DNA of 64,000 nt from Actinokineospora iranica (GCF_900101685.1 NZ_FMZZ01000001.1:186001-250000), one strand, 5' to 3'; positions 16,325 to 26,506 are shown, numbered from the stretch's first letter. Program-made: numbers and translations. Notes: generated from the letters alone by a model not told the origin.

Positions 16325-16375
16325 CTGCTCCCCGGGAGCTGAAACCGATTTCTCAGTCCAACTCCCGGGAAGCAG
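16325..16375 (-). terminator. Inverted repeat downstream of the pirin gene
   Basis: Fourteen-base arms CTGCTCCCCGGGAG (16325-16338) and CTCCCGGGAAGCAG (16362-16375) pair with one mismatch around a 23-base loop. It lies 42 bases beyond the pirin stop and is the likely terminator. An insertion-element end is possible but no other element sequence is present. Confidence 0.5.
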
Positions 16376-16416
16376 TTCAGACCGACGACGGGGCTCTCCT
16401 TCGTGGGCCGCGCGCC

Positions 16417-17190
16417 TCAGCCCATCCGGACGCCCGCGTGCATTTCCCAGACCAGGATCTCGGCGCCCTCCGCGCCCGCGGTGACCCGTTGTCCCCCGGT
16501 CGCGGTCAGCCGTGCGGCGTCCCCGGTGTCCAGTGGTCCGCCGTCCTCCAGGGACACGGTTCCCTTGGGCACGAACAGGTGCACGAACGGCGCGTCCGGA
16601 AGGGTGACCGTGCCGTGCGGGGCCAGGCGCGCGGCGTACAGCGCGGCGTGCCGCTGTCCGATGCGGATGGCCGCCTCGCCCATGTGCTTGTCCATTCCCG
16701 ATGCCACCGGGACCAGGCCGCCCGCGAGCAGTTCCGCGTCGATCTCCAGTTGCTCGTAGCCGGGAGCCTTGCCCGCCTCGTCCGGGACGACCCACATCTG
16801 GACGAAGTGCACCGGGTCGGCGTGCTCGGGGCCGCCGGAGAGGCGCCAGGAGTCGTTCTTCTCCGAGTGCAGGATTCCCGTGCCCGCGCTCATCCGCTGC
16901 GCCAGCCCGGGGTAGATGATGCCGTTGTGCCCCTCGGAGTCCTGGTGCACGAGGGCGCCGCGCAGGACCCAGGTGACGATTTCCATGTCCTGGTGCGGGT
17001 GCGTCTCGAAGCCCGCGCCGGGGGTGACCACGTCGTCGTTGTTGACCAGGAGCAGGCCGAAGTGCGTGTTGGTCGGGTCTCGATGTCTACCGAACGAGAA
17101 CGAGTGCTTCGAGTCCAGCCAGCCGATTTCGGTGGCGAACCGGTCCGCGGACCGCCGAATGTCTACTTCGGACACAAGGTGCCGAGTCAT
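16417..17190 (-). CDS. Pirin family protein
   Basis: The 257-residue bicupin has the pirin metal site: His residues in FETHPHQDMEIVTWVLRGAL plus the GLAQRMSAGTGILHSEKN segment, which supplies the remaining His and Glu. YhhW-type bacterial pirins degrade quercetin in vitro, but the physiological role varies. The ATG at 17190 overlaps the stop of the upstream VOC gene by four bases, so the two form a redox or aromatic-related operon. Confidence 0.88.
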   Translation of the reverse strand: MTRHLVSEVDIRRSADRFATEIGWLDSKHSFSFGRHRDPTNTHFGLLLVNNDDVVTPGAGFETHPHQDMEIVTWVLRGALVHQDSEGHNGIIYPGLAQRMSAGTGILHSEKNDSWRLSGGPEHADPVHFVQMWVVPDEAGKAPGYEQLEIDAELLAGGLVPVASGMDKHMGEAAIRIGQRHAALYAARLAPHGTVTLPDAPFVHLFVPKGTVSLEDGGPLDTGDAARLTATGGQRVTAGAEGAEILVWEMHAGVRMG

Positions 17191-17690
17191 ACCACCACTT
17201 CTCCGTACATCTCGCCCAGCGGATCGGCGATCAGCTCGATCCGCGCGCCGTCAGGATCCTTGAAGTACACCGAGGTTCCGCTTTCCTCCAGGTAGTCCAC
17301 GCCCGCGGCGTCCAGCCGCGCCCGCGCGGCCAGCCACTGCCCGGTTTCCATGGAGATCGCGAGGTGGTGCAGGCCGCCCAGCACCTCGGCGTAGGGGCCG
17401 AGGTCAAGCCCCGGCAGGTCGAAGAACGCCACCGCGTTGCCGTTGCCCACGTCGAAGAAGAAGTGGGTGGAGCCCCGGTAATCCCGGTTCTCGAACATCT
17501 CGGTCAGCGGAAACCCGAGAATCCCCTGGTAGAACTCCACTGTCCGGCGCACGTCGCCGGACAGCAGGGCGGTGTGGTGGATGCCGCGCGCCGGACTGAC
17601 CGGGCGGTCGGCCTTCGCCCGCAGCGCGCTCGCCCGCAGCCGGTCACGCGCGGCGGCCAACTCGGCGACCTGGTCGTCGGACAATGGCAT
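17187..17690 (-). CDS. VOC family dioxygenase-like protein
   Basis: The 167-residue protein has two VOC repeats: RGIHHTALLSGDVRRTVEFY with GILGFPLTEMFENRDY, then GGLHHLAISMETGQWLAARARL and VYFKDPDGARIELIADP. His in each first strand and the Glu of RIEL form a plausible 2-His-1-Glu metal site as in extradiol dioxygenases. The ATG at 17690 follows GGAAGGGGAG; the long upstream open frame is not family-like. It is co-transcribed with the pirin gene. Confidence 0.82.
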   Translation of the reverse strand: MPLSDDQVAELAAARDRLRASALRAKADRPVSPARGIHHTALLSGDVRRTVEFYQGILGFPLTEMFENRDYRGSTHFFFDVGNGNAVAFFDLPGLDLGPYAEVLGGLHHLAISMETGQWLAARARLDAAGVDYLEESGTSVYFKDPDGARIELIADPLGEMYGEVVV

Positions 17691-18144
17691 GTCCGGGGTC
17701 TCCCCTTCCGTTCGCTGTGGCGGGCAGGCCCTCGCCGCCGCACTTGCGTCGCCCAGCGGAAGGCGGTGCGCCCTGTCCACTGGCGGGTTCCCGTCGCCAT
17801 CCTCCGCGACACCCGTCCGCCGCGGTGTGGTTAACGGATTAACGACCCGACCGTAGAGCGTATTTAGTTGTCCTGTCAATTACTAGACCGGGTGATCTAC
17901 CCCGCGCCGGACGGCGTACGGACTACCCGTGGTGGATCACTGCCGCCGCTAACTACACGGCATCACCCCCCAGCGGAGCCAGGTGCGTCAGTGATCAGCG
18001 GCCGAGTCGCGACGACAGGGCAGGTGGGCGCCCCGGTGACCCCAGCCCGTCCGGGTTGATCCGTCCGAGTGAGACCGCATGGACGGCGAGAGCGCCGACG
18101 CCCCGGCCGCGCACGTCCGCGGCGTCGGCCCGCGCGGCTGGGCG
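17691..18144. other. Intergenic region: promoter of the VOC-pirin operon, 3' flank of fbiC
   Basis: AT-rich bases around 17855-17885 include TTAGTTGTCCTGTCAATTACTA, containing imperfect inverted halves TAGTTG and CAATTA and outer TAGT/ACTA. It probably holds the VOC-pirin promoter and an operator. A distant GATCACTG / CAGTGATC pair (about 17934 and 17989) could form a stem. No gene was seen. Confidence 0.45.
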
Positions 18145-20742
18145 TCAGGTGCCCAGCAGCGGCAGCAGGTTCGGCTTCCACACCCCGTCGTTCTCGCGCG
18201 CCGTGGCCAGCCGCTCCCGCGGGACCTCGCCGTAGGTCGTCGTCCGCTGCCGGGCCGGGCGTCCGGCGGCGGTGGCCAGGGCCTCCAGGTCGGCGACGGT
18301 CTTGTAGCTGCCGTTGTCGCTGCCCGCCATGCGGCTGATGGTCTCCTCCATCAGGGTGCCGCCGAGGTCGTTCACCCCGCCGCGCAGCACGTCCACGACG
18401 CCGTCGTCGCCAAGCTTCACCCAGCTCGTCTGGATATTGGGGATGCGGCCGTGCAGCAGGATCCGGGCCAGCGCGTGCACCGCGCGGTTCTCCAGCCGGG
18501 TCGGGCCGGGGCGGGCGATGCCCGCCAGGTAGAGCGGGGCGTTGGTGTGCACGAAGGGAAGCAGCACGAACTCGGTGAAGCCGCCGGTGCGGTCCTGGAT
18601 CTCGCCGATCAGCTTGAGGTGCGCCACCCAGTGCGCGGGGGTGTCCACGTGCCCGTACATCATGGTCGAGGTCGTGGGGATGCCCAGCGCGTGCGCCGTG
18701 GTCACCACCTCGATCCACGTGGCCGTGGGAAGTTTGCCCTTGGTCAAGACCCAGCGGACGTCGTCGTCCAGGATTTCCGCCGCGGTCCCCGGCAGCGAGT
18801 CCACACCGGACTCCCGCGCCTGGGTCAGCCAGTCCTTGATGGACAGATTGGTCCGGCTGGCGCCGTTGACGACCTCCATCGGCGAGAACGCGTGGACGTG
18901 CAGCCCGGGGGCGCGTTTCTTGACCTCGGCTGCGATGTCGAAGTACGCGGTGCCCGGCAGGTCCGGGTGGATGCCGCCCTGCATGCACACCTCGGTCGCG
19001 CCGACCTCCCACGCCTGCTCGGCCCGCTGGCCGACCTGGTCGAGCGAGAGGGTGTAGGCGTCCGCGTCGGTGCGCCGCTGGGCGAAGGCGCAGAACCGGC
19101 ACCCGGTGTAGCACACGTTGGTGAAGTTGATGTTGCGGGTGACCACGTAGGTCACGTCGTCGCCCACCGCGTCCCGGCGCATCGCGTCGGCCAGCGCGGC
19201 CAGGGCTTCGATCTCCGCGCCCGCCCCGGCCGAGAGCAGCACCAGGGCGTCCGCGTCGGACAGTCTGGCCGGGTCGCGCTCGGCGTGGCGAAGAGCGGTG
19301 GCGAACTCCGGTCGCAGCGCCCCGCCCGCGCCGGTCAGCGATCCCGTGCCCTTGGCCACCTGTGCGCGCAGTTCGTCCCAATCGCCATATACCGAGTCGA
19401 AGTCGTCGCGGCGGTCGGACGTGCGGCCTTCCGCGTCGATCGCGGTGTGCAGGTCGGTGCGACCTGCCTCAACCAGCGCCACTTCCGGCTCCTGCCACGG
19501 CCTGCCGACCAGGACCGCGTCCTCCCTGGCGAGCCCGGTCGCCGGATCGGCGAGCGCGGCGACGTGCGCGCTCAGCCTCGGGTCCAGCCACGGCTCGCCC
19601 GCCAGCAGGTACTCCGGGTAGATCGTCAGCCGCTCGGCCAGCCGGAAGCCCGCCCGCGCTGTCTCCTCGGCCAGCAGGTCGATGTGCGGCCAGGGGCGCT
19701 CCGGGTTCACATGGTCCGGGGTCAGCGGCGACACCCCGCCCCAGTCGTCGATGCCCGCGCGAATCAGCAGGCCGAACTCGGACCCGATGAGGTTCGGCGG
19801 GGCTTGCAGGCGGGTCTTGGGGCCGAGCACGACCCGGGCAACCGCCACGGTCGCGGCCAGTTCCTCGGCCTCGGCGTCGGGCATGGCCCGCATGGCGGTG
19901 TCCGGCTTCGCGCGGAAGTTCTGGATGATGACCTCCTGCACGCCGCCGTACTGCCGGGCGACCTTGCGGATGGCGAACAGCGACTCGACGCGCTCGGCCA
20001 GGGTCTCGCCGATGCCGATCAGCACCCCGGTGGTGAACGGGACGGCCGAGCGGCCAGCGTCTTCCAGCACCCGCAGCCGCACGGCGGGCTCCTTGTCCGG
20101 CGAGCCGTAGTGCGGGCCGCCGGGCTCCGACCAGAGCCGGTCCGCGGTGGTCTCCAGCATCATGCCCATCGACGGCGCGACCGGCTTGAGCCGCTGGAAG
20201 TCCGTCCACCCCAGCACACCCGGGTTGAGGTGCGGCAGCAGGCCGGTCTCCTCCAGCACCCGGATGGCCATCGCGCGCACGTAGGACAGCGTGTCCGGGT
20301 AGCCCTCGGCCTCCAGCCACTCCCGGGCGGCCGCCCACCGGTCCTCGGGGCGGTCGCCCAGGGTGAACAGCGCCTCCTTGCACCCCATGGCCGCGCCCTG
20401 CCGGGCGATCTCCAGGACCTCGTCCGGGCTCAGGAACGGCGCGGGCAACCGGTGCGGGACCGTGGCGAAAGTGCAGTAGTGACAACGGTCACGGCACAGC
20501 CGGGTGAGCGGGATGAACACCTTCCGCGAGTAGGTGATCACCCCGGGCCGACCTGCCGCGACCAAGCCCGCGTCGCGGACCCTGGACGCGGTGTCGAACA
20601 GGTCGGCCAACCGCTCGCCCCGCGCGTGCAGCAGGACCTCGGCCTCCACCTGGTCGAGCGCGGCGCCGTCGCGGGCCCGGCGCAGGGCGCGCCTGATCGC
20701 GGACTCGGCGGGCACTGGCTGCTCGGCACGGCTCACGGACAA
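18145..20742 (-). CDS. fbiC: FO synthase (7,8-didemethyl-8-hydroxy-5-deazariboflavin synthase)
   Basis: The 865-residue protein fuses the two radical-SAM halves of the F420 chromophore synthase. The CofG-like half carries Cys83, Cys87 and Cys90 (CRDRCHYC). The CofH-like half carries Cys544, Cys548 and Cys551 (CYTGCRFC). It joins tyrosine to the flavin precursor 5-amino-6-ribitylaminouracil to make FO. Fusion into one protein is the actinobacterial form. The GTG at 20742 follows GGAGGTTGTCC. It is monocistronic; the other F420 genes are not in the window. Confidence 0.96.
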   Translation of the reverse strand: MSVSRAEQPVPAESAIRRALRRARDGAALDQVEAEVLLHARGERLADLFDTASRVRDAGLVAAGRPGVITYSRKVFIPLTRLCRDRCHYCTFATVPHRLPAPFLSPDEVLEIARQGAAMGCKEALFTLGDRPEDRWAAAREWLEAEGYPDTLSYVRAMAIRVLEETGLLPHLNPGVLGWTDFQRLKPVAPSMGMMLETTADRLWSEPGGPHYGSPDKEPAVRLRVLEDAGRSAVPFTTGVLIGIGETLAERVESLFAIRKVARQYGGVQEVIIQNFRAKPDTAMRAMPDAEAEELAATVAVARVVLGPKTRLQAPPNLIGSEFGLLIRAGIDDWGGVSPLTPDHVNPERPWPHIDLLAEETARAGFRLAERLTIYPEYLLAGEPWLDPRLSAHVAALADPATGLAREDAVLVGRPWQEPEVALVEAGRTDLHTAIDAEGRTSDRRDDFDSVYGDWDELRAQVAKGTGSLTGAGGALRPEFATALRHAERDPARLSDADALVLLSAGAGAEIEALAALADAMRRDAVGDDVTYVVTRNINFTNVCYTGCRFCAFAQRRTDADAYTLSLDQVGQRAEQAWEVGATEVCMQGGIHPDLPGTAYFDIAAEVKKRAPGLHVHAFSPMEVVNGASRTNLSIKDWLTQARESGVDSLPGTAAEILDDDVRWVLTKGKLPTATWIEVVTTAHALGIPTTSTMMYGHVDTPAHWVAHLKLIGEIQDRTGGFTEFVLLPFVHTNAPLYLAGIARPGPTRLENRAVHALARILLHGRIPNIQTSWVKLGDDGVVDVLRGGVNDLGGTLMEETISRMAGSDNGSYKTVADLEALATAAGRPARQRTTTYGEVPRERLATARENDGVWKPNLLPLLGT

Positions 20743-20824
20743 CCTCCAAGGGAGCGATTTCGTCCAACCTATCCACCTGAGTGGACGAAATCCTGACCCC
20801 GGAGATTCCGTCGCGCCGTCCGGA

Positions 20825-21385
20825 TCAGCCGGGCAGCACGCTTCGCAGCGCCTTCTTGGCCTTCTTCGGCGCGGCCCCCACGGTGTGGGTGGTGTCCTGC
20901 GCCCATTCGCCGAACTCGTGCGCGTGCTCGCCGAGCACGTGGCCCGCCCGCCTGGCCCGCCAGCCGAGCGAGGGCTTGCCCGCGGTGTCGGCGGCGGCGA
21001 GCATCAGCCCGCCGAGCAGGCCGACGTTCTTGACGAAGTGGATCTGCTGCTCCTGCCGCCGCTCTGGCTCCTTCTCCTCCCAGAACCGGTGCGCGGCCAA
21101 CGTGGTCGGCACCAGGCTCCCGGACAGCAGCAGCGCGGCCAGGCGCGGGAACCGCCCGAACGCGAGCGCGAGGCCCGCGCCCACCTTCACCATGCCGTCG
21201 ATCTTGACCAGGGTCGTCGGGTCGGTGGGCACCTGCTCGGGCAGCTTGTCGCCGACCTTGCCCATGGCGTCGTGCAGGAACGGTTTCGCCGCCTCGGCGT
21301 GCGCCTCTGGCGCGCGCAGGGCGTTCACGCCGCCGCTGATGAAGATCGCGGCAAGCATCGGCCGGGCCAGCCTGCGCAGGATCAT
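20825..21385 (-). CDS. DoxX family membrane protein
   Basis: The 186-residue protein begins with the DoxX opening ([23 protein letters not shown] in two parts) and has four hydrophobic segments within the first ~135 residues, followed by a charged cytoplasmic tail ending [13 protein letters not shown]. DoxX proteins are linked to membrane redox and sulfur stress in mycobacteria. It lies 12 bp after a hemerythrin gene, suggesting an oxygen- or redox-related operon. Confidence 0.82.
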   Translation of the reverse strand: MILRRLARPMLAAIFISGGVNALRAPEAHAEAAKPFLHDAMGKVGDKLPEQVPTDPTTLVKIDGMVKVGAGLALAFGRFPRLAALLLSGSLVPTTLAAHRFWEEKEPERRQEQQIHFVKNVGLLGGLMLAAADTAGKPSLGWRARRAGHVLGEHAHEFGEWAQDTTHTVGAAPKKAKKALRSVLPG

Positions 21386-21397
21386 CGTCTCGTCCTC

Positions 21398-21904
21398 TCA
21401 GTCGTCGATCCGGTCCTTGGTCTGCTCGGCCACCTCGCGCACGTGCGCCAGTTCGCCGCACCCCGCCTTGATCCGCTCGTCGCGGACGGTGACGAACCGC
21501 TCCCCCAGTTCCGCCCGCCTGCTGTCGGCGACGTTCTCGCGGGCGTCGTTGAGGATGGTCCGCTCCTCTTCGTCGACGTGGTGGTTGATCGCCGTGACCA
21601 GCTCTTCCAGCGCGTCCTCCCACGCGTCGGCCTCGGTGTCCTCGATTTCCATGAGCGCGAGCAGGGCCTGGTGCCCCTCGGCGTGCTCTTCGCGGCCGTG
21701 GTCGACCTCGCCGTCGGGGATGTCCTTGTAGCGGCGCAGCGCCGGGTACACCTCGGCCTCTTCCGCCTCGGCGTGCGCGACGAGCAGGTGGGCGAGTTCG
21801 TCGAGCACCTTGGCGCGGTCGCTGGTGCGGTCCCGAAGCAGGCGGAACAGCTCCTCGAAGCGGCGGTGGTCGGCCATGATCAGCTCGATCACGTCTGCGG
21901 ACAT
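21398..21904 (-). CDS. Hemerythrin HHE domain protein
   Basis: The 168-residue helical protein has the di-iron hemerythrin ligands in order: IMADHRRFEELF, LLVAHAEAEEAEVYPAL, EEHAEGHQALL and ITAINHHVDEEE-like helices. Such proteins bind oxygen, NO or iron. The ATG at 21904 follows AGGACCG; residues before it in the open frame are not family-like. It is the first gene of a two-gene operon with the DoxX protein. Confidence 0.88.
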   Translation of the reverse strand: MSADVIELIMADHRRFEELFRLLRDRTSDRAKVLDELAHLLVAHAEAEEAEVYPALRRYKDIPDGEVDHGREEHAEGHQALLALMEIEDTEADAWEDALEELVTAINHHVDEEERTILNDARENVADSRRAELGERFVTVRDERIKAGCGELAHVREVAEQTKDRIDD

Positions 21905-21960
21905 CGGTCCTCCGTGGTGGGTGTGGCGTCGGACCGGTGGGTACCCCGCACGACCAGCGA

Positions 21961-22845
21961 TCAATCCTGGGCGAGTCGATCAACGTGGACCATCGCCGTG
22001 GCCGTGGCGGCCGGGCTCGCGGGGAGCAACGGCAGCCGGACGGCGGGGGTGCCGATGCGGCTCTGGGCGTGCAGCACGGCCTTGACCACGACCGGGTTGG
22101 GCTCGGCGAACAGCGCGGCGGACAGCGCCGCCAGCCGGTGGCCGATGGCGCGGGCCCGGTCGACCTCGCCGTTGTGCCACGCGGAGACGAGATCGGCGAA
22201 CCGGCCGGTATGGACGTGCGCGGAGGCCAGGATGCCGCCGTCCGCGCCGAGGGCCAGCAGCGGCGAGGCGAGGATGTCGTCGCCGGCGTAGACGCCGAAC
22301 CCGGCCGGGCGGCGGGCCAGCAGGGCGACCGTGTCCGGGTCGACAGCGCCGACGGAGTGCTTGGTGGCGGCGACCCCGGGCAGGGCGGCGACGCGCAGCA
22401 CCGTCCCGGCGTCAAGGGTGAGGCCGGTGCGGTAGGGCACGTTGTAGACGACCAGGGGAACGGGGCTGGCCGCGCCGAGCGCCCGAAAGTGCGCCACCAC
22501 GCCGTCAACCGACGGTCGGGTGAACGGCGGGACGACAACCAGCGCGGCGGCGATATCCGAGGGCAGGGCGGCCAAGGCACGGGCGGTCGCAGCCGTGTCG
22601 TTGGAGCCTGCGCCCACGACCAGTGGCGCGTTGTGCTCCCGGGCGACGGAACGGCACACGTCGAGTACGGCCGCGCGTTCGGCGGTGTCGAGCGTGGCCG
22701 CCTCGGCCGTGGTGCCGAGCGCGACCAGCCCGGCAGCGCCGTCGGTCAGCGCCTCGTGGGCCAGGCGGGCGACGGCGTCCCGGTCGACGCGGTCGTCCGG
22801 GGTGAACGGGGTGACGAGGGGGACAAGGACTCCGGAGGGCAGCAT
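21961..22845 (-). CDS. DapA-family lyase/aldolase
   Basis: The 294-residue TIM-barrel protein has the dihydrodipicolinate synthase family layout: GVLVPLVTPFTP at the start, GTTAEAATL in place of the usual GTTGE, the active-site Tyr in VVYNVPYRTG and the Schiff-base Lys in GVAATKHSVG. True lysine-pathway DapA or a related pyruvate aldolase are both possible; it is not next to other lysine genes. The ATG at 22845 has no ribosome site and lies three bases from a 44-base palindrome. Confidence 0.8.
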   Translation of the reverse strand: MLPSGVLVPLVTPFTPDDRVDRDAVARLAHEALTDGAAGLVALGTTAEAATLDTAERAAVLDVCRSVAREHNAPLVVGAGSNDTAATARALAALPSDIAAALVVVPPFTRPSVDGVVAHFRALGAASPVPLVVYNVPYRTGLTLDAGTVLRVAALPGVAATKHSVGAVDPDTVALLARRPAGFGVYAGDDILASPLLALGADGGILASAHVHTGRFADLVSAWHNGEVDRARAIGHRLAALSAALFAEPNPVVVKAVLHAQSRIGTPAVRLPLLPASPAATATAMVHVDRLAQD

Positions 22846-22847
22846 GT

Positions 22848-22891
22848 GATCAAGACTGGTGCCCGCGCGGGCGCGGGCACCAGTCTTGATC
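22848..22891 (-). terminator. Near-perfect 44-base palindrome between cobN and the DapA-like gene
   Basis: GATCAAGACTGGTGCCCGCG and its complement pair over about 21 base pairs with almost no loop. It lies 30 bases beyond the cobN stop on the minus strand and is the likely terminator, though no T tract follows. It touches the start of the next gene, which then must use a promoter within or read through the hairpin. Confidence 0.65.
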
Positions 22892-22921
22892 TTCTGCACA
22901 GCCTTGTCAGCACAGCTTCCG

Positions 22922-25900
22922 CTACTCCGAGCCCGCCTCGATGTCGCCCTCCACCTGCAGGTACAGCTCCTGGAGCCGCCGCAGGGTCGCCGGGTCGGGC
23001 TCAGCCCACATCTTGCGCTCGGCGGCCTCCAGCAGGCGCTCGGCGATGCCGTGCAGGGCCCACGGGTTGGACTCGGTGAGGAACTTGCGGTTCTCCGGGT
23101 CCAGCGCGTAGGTCTGGGCGAGCTTGTCGTACATCCAGTCGGCCACGACGCCGGTGGTGGCGTCGTAGCCGAACAGGTAGTCGACGGTGGCGGCAAGCTC
23201 GAACGCGCCCTTGTAGCCGTGCCTGCGCATCGCCTCGATCCAGCGCGGGTTGACCACGCGGGAGCGGAACACCCGGTTGGTCTCCTCGGCCAGCGAGCGC
23301 GTGCGCACGGCGTCGGGCCGGGTGCTGTCGCCGATGTAGGCGGCGGGCGCCTTGCCGGTGAGCGCGCGGACCGTGGCGACCATCCCCCCGTGGTACTGGA
23401 AGTAGTCGTCGGAGTCGGCGATGTCGTGCTCGCGGGTGTCGACGTTCTTCGCGGCGACGTTGATCCGCCGGTACGCCGACTCCATGTCCGCGCGGGCGGC
23501 GGCGCCGTCGAGGTCGCGGCCGTAGGCGAAGCCACCCCACACCGCGTAGACCTCGGCGAGGTCGCGGTCGTCGCGCCAGTTGTGGCTGTCGATCAGCGGC
23601 AGCAGCCCGGCGCCGTACGCGCCGGGCTTGGAGCCGAAGATGCGGGTCGTGGCGCGGCGCTCGTCCTTGTCGTTGTCGGCCAGGACATGGGCGCGCACGT
23701 AGTTGTCCTCTTCGGACTCTTCCAGCCCGGCGACGAGCCGCACGGCGTCGTCGAGAAGGTAGACCACGTGCGGGAAAGCGTCCCGGAAGAAGCCGGAAAT
23801 CCTTACCGTGACGTCGATGCGCGGGCGGCCCAGTTCGGCGAGCGGGATCACGTCCAGCCCGCTGACCCGCCGCGACGCCTCGTCCCACACCGGGCGCACG
23901 CCCAGCAGGGCAAGCACCTCGGCGATGTCGTCGCCCGCGGTGCGCATCGCCGAGGTCCCCCACACCGACAGGCCGACCGAGCGCGGCCACTCGCCGGTGT
24001 CCTTGCGGTAGCGGGCGGCCAGCGAGTCGGCCATGGCCGAGCCGGTCTCCCAGGCGAGCCTGCTCGGGATGGCCTTCGGGTCGACCGAGTAGAAGTTGCG
24101 GCCGGTGGGCAGCACGTTGACCAGGCCGCGCAGCGGCGAGCCGCTGGGGCCAGCTGGCACGTAGCCGCCGCCGAGGGCGTGCAGGATGTTGCCGATCTCG
24201 TCGGTGGTCTTGGCCAGGCGGGGCACGACCTCGACGGCGGCGAAGGTCAGCACCTCGACCACGGCGTCATTCTCCGCGCCCAGAACGTCCTGGGTGACCT
24301 GCCGAACGTCGTCAGGCCGCCAGTCGTGGTCCTCCATGGCCTGGACCAGGGCGAGGGCCACCGCGTCGATCTCGTCGGTCTTGGTGCGGCTTTCCGAGCC
24401 GTCTTCCGCCAGTCCCAGCGCTTCGCGCAGGCCGGGCAGCGCGGCGGCCTGCCCGCCCCACATCTGCCGGGCGCGCAGCATCGAGTTGACCAGGTTGACC
24501 CTGGCCGCGCCGACCGGCGGGTCGCCCAGGGTGTGCAGGCCGTCGCGGATCTGCACGTCCTTGATCTCGCACAGCCAGCCGTCGACGTGCAGCAGGAAGT
24601 CGTCGAACTCCGCGTCGTGCGGGCGGTCGTCCAGGCCGAGGTCGTGGTCGAGCTTGGCGGCCTGGATCAGCGTCCAGATCTGCGCGCGGATCGCGGGCAG
24701 CTTCGCCGGGTCCATCGCCGCGATGTTGGAGTGCTCGTCCAGCAGCTGCTCCAGGCGGGCGATGTCGCCGTAGCTCTCCGCGCGGGCCATCGGCGGCACC
24801 AGGTGGTCGACCAGGGTCGCGTGCGCGCGCCGCTTGGCCTGGGTGCCCTCGCCCGGGTCGTTGACCAGGAACGGGTAGATCAGCGGCAGGTCGCCCAGCG
24901 CGGCGTCGGGCCCGCAGGCCGAGGACAGCCCCAGGTTCTTGCCGGGGAGCCATTCCAGGTTGCCGTGCTTGCCGAGGTGGATCATCGCGTGCGCGCCGAA
25001 GGTCGCCGCGACCCAGCGGTAGGCGGCGAGGTAGTGGTGGCTCGGCGGCAGGTCCGGGTCGTGGTAGATCGCGACCGGGTTCTCGCCGAAGCCGCGCGGC
25101 GGCTGGACGATGAGCACGACGTTGCCCGCGCGCAGGGCCGCCAGCACGATCTCGCCGTCCGGGTTCCGCGACCGGTCCACGAACAGCTCGCCGGGCGCCG
25201 GGCCCCAGTGCCGCTCCATGGACTCGCGCAGCTCGGCGGGCAGCGTGTCGTACCAGGCGCGGTACTCGGCGGCGGGGATGCGGACCGGGTTGCCGGAAAG
25301 CTGCTTCTCGGTGAGCCAGTTCGGGTCCTGCCCGCCCGCCTCGATGAGCGCGTGGATCAGCGCGTCGCCGTCGCCCGCGTCCACTCCGGGCAGCTCGCCG
25401 ATGTCGTAGCCCGCCTCGCGCAGCGCGACCAGCAGCCGCACGGCGCTGGCCGGGGAGTCGAGTCCGACGGCGTTGCCGATGCGGGAGTGCTTGGTCGGGT
25501 ACGCCGAGAGCATCAGCGCGATCTTGCGCTCGGCGGGCGGCACATGCCGCAGGGCGGCGTGTTTGACCGCGATCCCGGCGACCCGCGCGGCGCGCTCCGG
25601 GTCGGGCACGTAGACCGACAGGCCGTCGCGGTCCTGCTCCTTGAACGAGAACGGGACGGTGATCAGGCGGCCGTCGAACTCCGGGACGGCGACCTGGGTC
25701 GCGGTGTCCAGCGGGGACAGGCCGTCGTCGCTGTCCTCCCAATCCGAGCGGCTGGAGGTCAGGCACAGGCCCTGCAGGATCGGGATGTCCAGGTCGGCGA
25801 GCGCGCCGACGTCCCACGCGCCGTCGTCGCCGCCCGCGCCCGCGGCGGCCGGGAGCGTGCCGCCCGCGGCGAGCACGGTGACGACCAGCGCGTCGAGGGT

Positions 25901-26506
25901 GCCCAGGACGTCGAGCAGCTCGGCGGGGGCGGTGCGCAGCGAGGCGCAGTACACCGGGACGGCCTGGCCGCCCGCGTCTTCGACCGCCGAGGCCAGGGCC
26001 TCGACGAACGCGGTGTTCCCGGCGAGATGGTGGGCGCGGTAGTACAGCACGCCGACTCGCGGACCCTCGGTGCGCTTGGGCGTGCGCTCCAGGTGTCCCC
26101 ACGGGGCGAGCTCGGCGGGCGGCGCGAAGCCCTCGCCGGTCAGCAGCAGCGTGTCGGACAGGAAGTGAAAAAGTTCACGCAGGTTGTCCGCGCCGCCGAA
26201 CGCCAGGTAGCGGTGCGCCTCGGCGACCACGCCGCCGGGCACGGTCGAGCACTCCATCAGCTCGGCGTCCGGGGCCTGCTCGCCGCCGAGCACCACGACC
26301 GGGCGCGGGCCCGCGAGCAGCGCGTCCAGGCCGTCCTCCCAGGCCCGGCGGCCGCCGAGCAGGCGCACGATCACCACGTCCACGCCGTCGAGCAGGGCGG
26401 GCAGCTCGTCCAGCGGGAGCCGGGCCGGGTTGGCCAGCCGGTAGTCCGCGCCGCTGGCGCGCGCGGAGAGCAGGTCGGTGTCGGAGGTCGACAAGAGCAG
26501 GATCAT
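22922..26506 (-). CDS. cobN: Cobaltochelatase large subunit CobN
   Basis: The 1194-residue protein is a CobN/magnesium-chelatase H-type subunit that inserts cobalt into hydrogenobyrinic acid a,c-diamide. Family blocks seen include MIHLGKHGNLEWLPGKNLGLS (two motifs), AYPTKHSRIGNAVGLDSPAS, GFFRDAFPHVVYLLDDAV and YQFHGGMVATVRAL-like DYFQYHGGMV. The ATG at 26506 follows GGAAGGGCCTC and gives MILLLSTSDTD; sequence upstream is the riboswitch, not protein. Its ATPase partner is the ChlI/ChlD fusion at 56978. CobS and CobT are absent. Confidence 0.95.
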   Translation of the reverse strand: MILLLSTSDTDLLSARASGADYRLANPARLPLDELPALLDGVDVVIVRLLGGRRAWEDGLDALLAGPRPVVVLGGEQAPDAELMECSTVPGGVVAEAHRYLAFGGADNLRELFHFLSDTLLLTGEGFAPPAELAPWGHLERTPKRTEGPRVGVLYYRAHHLAGNTAFVEALASAVEDAGGQAVPVYCASLRTAPAELLDVLGTLDALVVTVLAAGGTLPAAAGAGGDDGAWDVGALADLDIPILQGLCLTSSRSDWEDSDDGLSPLDTATQVAVPEFDGRLITVPFSFKEQDRDGLSVYVPDPERAARVAGIAVKHAALRHVPPAERKIALMLSAYPTKHSRIGNAVGLDSPASAVRLLVALREAGYDIGELPGVDAGDGDALIHALIEAGGQDPNWLTEKQLSGNPVRIPAAEYRAWYDTLPAELRESMERHWGPAPGELFVDRSRNPDGEIVLAALRAGNVVLIVQPPRGFGENPVAIYHDPDLPPSHHYLAAYRWVAATFGAHAMIHLGKHGNLEWLPGKNLGLSSACGPDAALGDLPLIYPFLVNDPGEGTQAKRRAHATLVDHLVPPMARAESYGDIARLEQLLDEHSNIAAMDPAKLPAIRAQIWTLIQAAKLDHDLGLDDRPHDAEFDDFLLHVDGWLCEIKDVQIRDGLHTLGDPPVGAARVNLVNSMLRARQMWGGQAAALPGLREALGLAEDGSESRTKTDEIDAVALALVQAMEDHDWRPDDVRQVTQDVLGAENDAVVEVLTFAAVEVVPRLAKTTDEIGNILHALGGGYVPAGPSGSPLRGLVNVLPTGRNFYSVDPKAIPSRLAWETGSAMADSLAARYRKDTGEWPRSVGLSVWGTSAMRTAGDDIAEVLALLGVRPVWDEASRRVSGLDVIPLAELGRPRIDVTVRISGFFRDAFPHVVYLLDDAVRLVAGLEESEEDNYVRAHVLADNDKDERRATTRIFGSKPGAYGAGLLPLIDSHNWRDDRDLAEVYAVWGGFAYGRDLDGAAARADMESAYRRINVAAKNVDTREHDIADSDDYFQYHGGMVATVRALTGKAPAAYIGDSTRPDAVRTRSLAEETNRVFRSRVVNPRWIEAMRRHGYKGAFELAATVDYLFGYDATTGVVADWMYDKLAQTYALDPENRKFLTESNPWALHGIAERLLEAAERKMWAEPDPATLRRLQELYLQVEGDIEAGSE

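Noticed and set aside
18079-20796. Plus-strand open frame of about 900 codons antisense to fbiC
   Set aside because: Same GC-bias effect; fbiC on the minus strand has both radical-SAM clusters and normal length.
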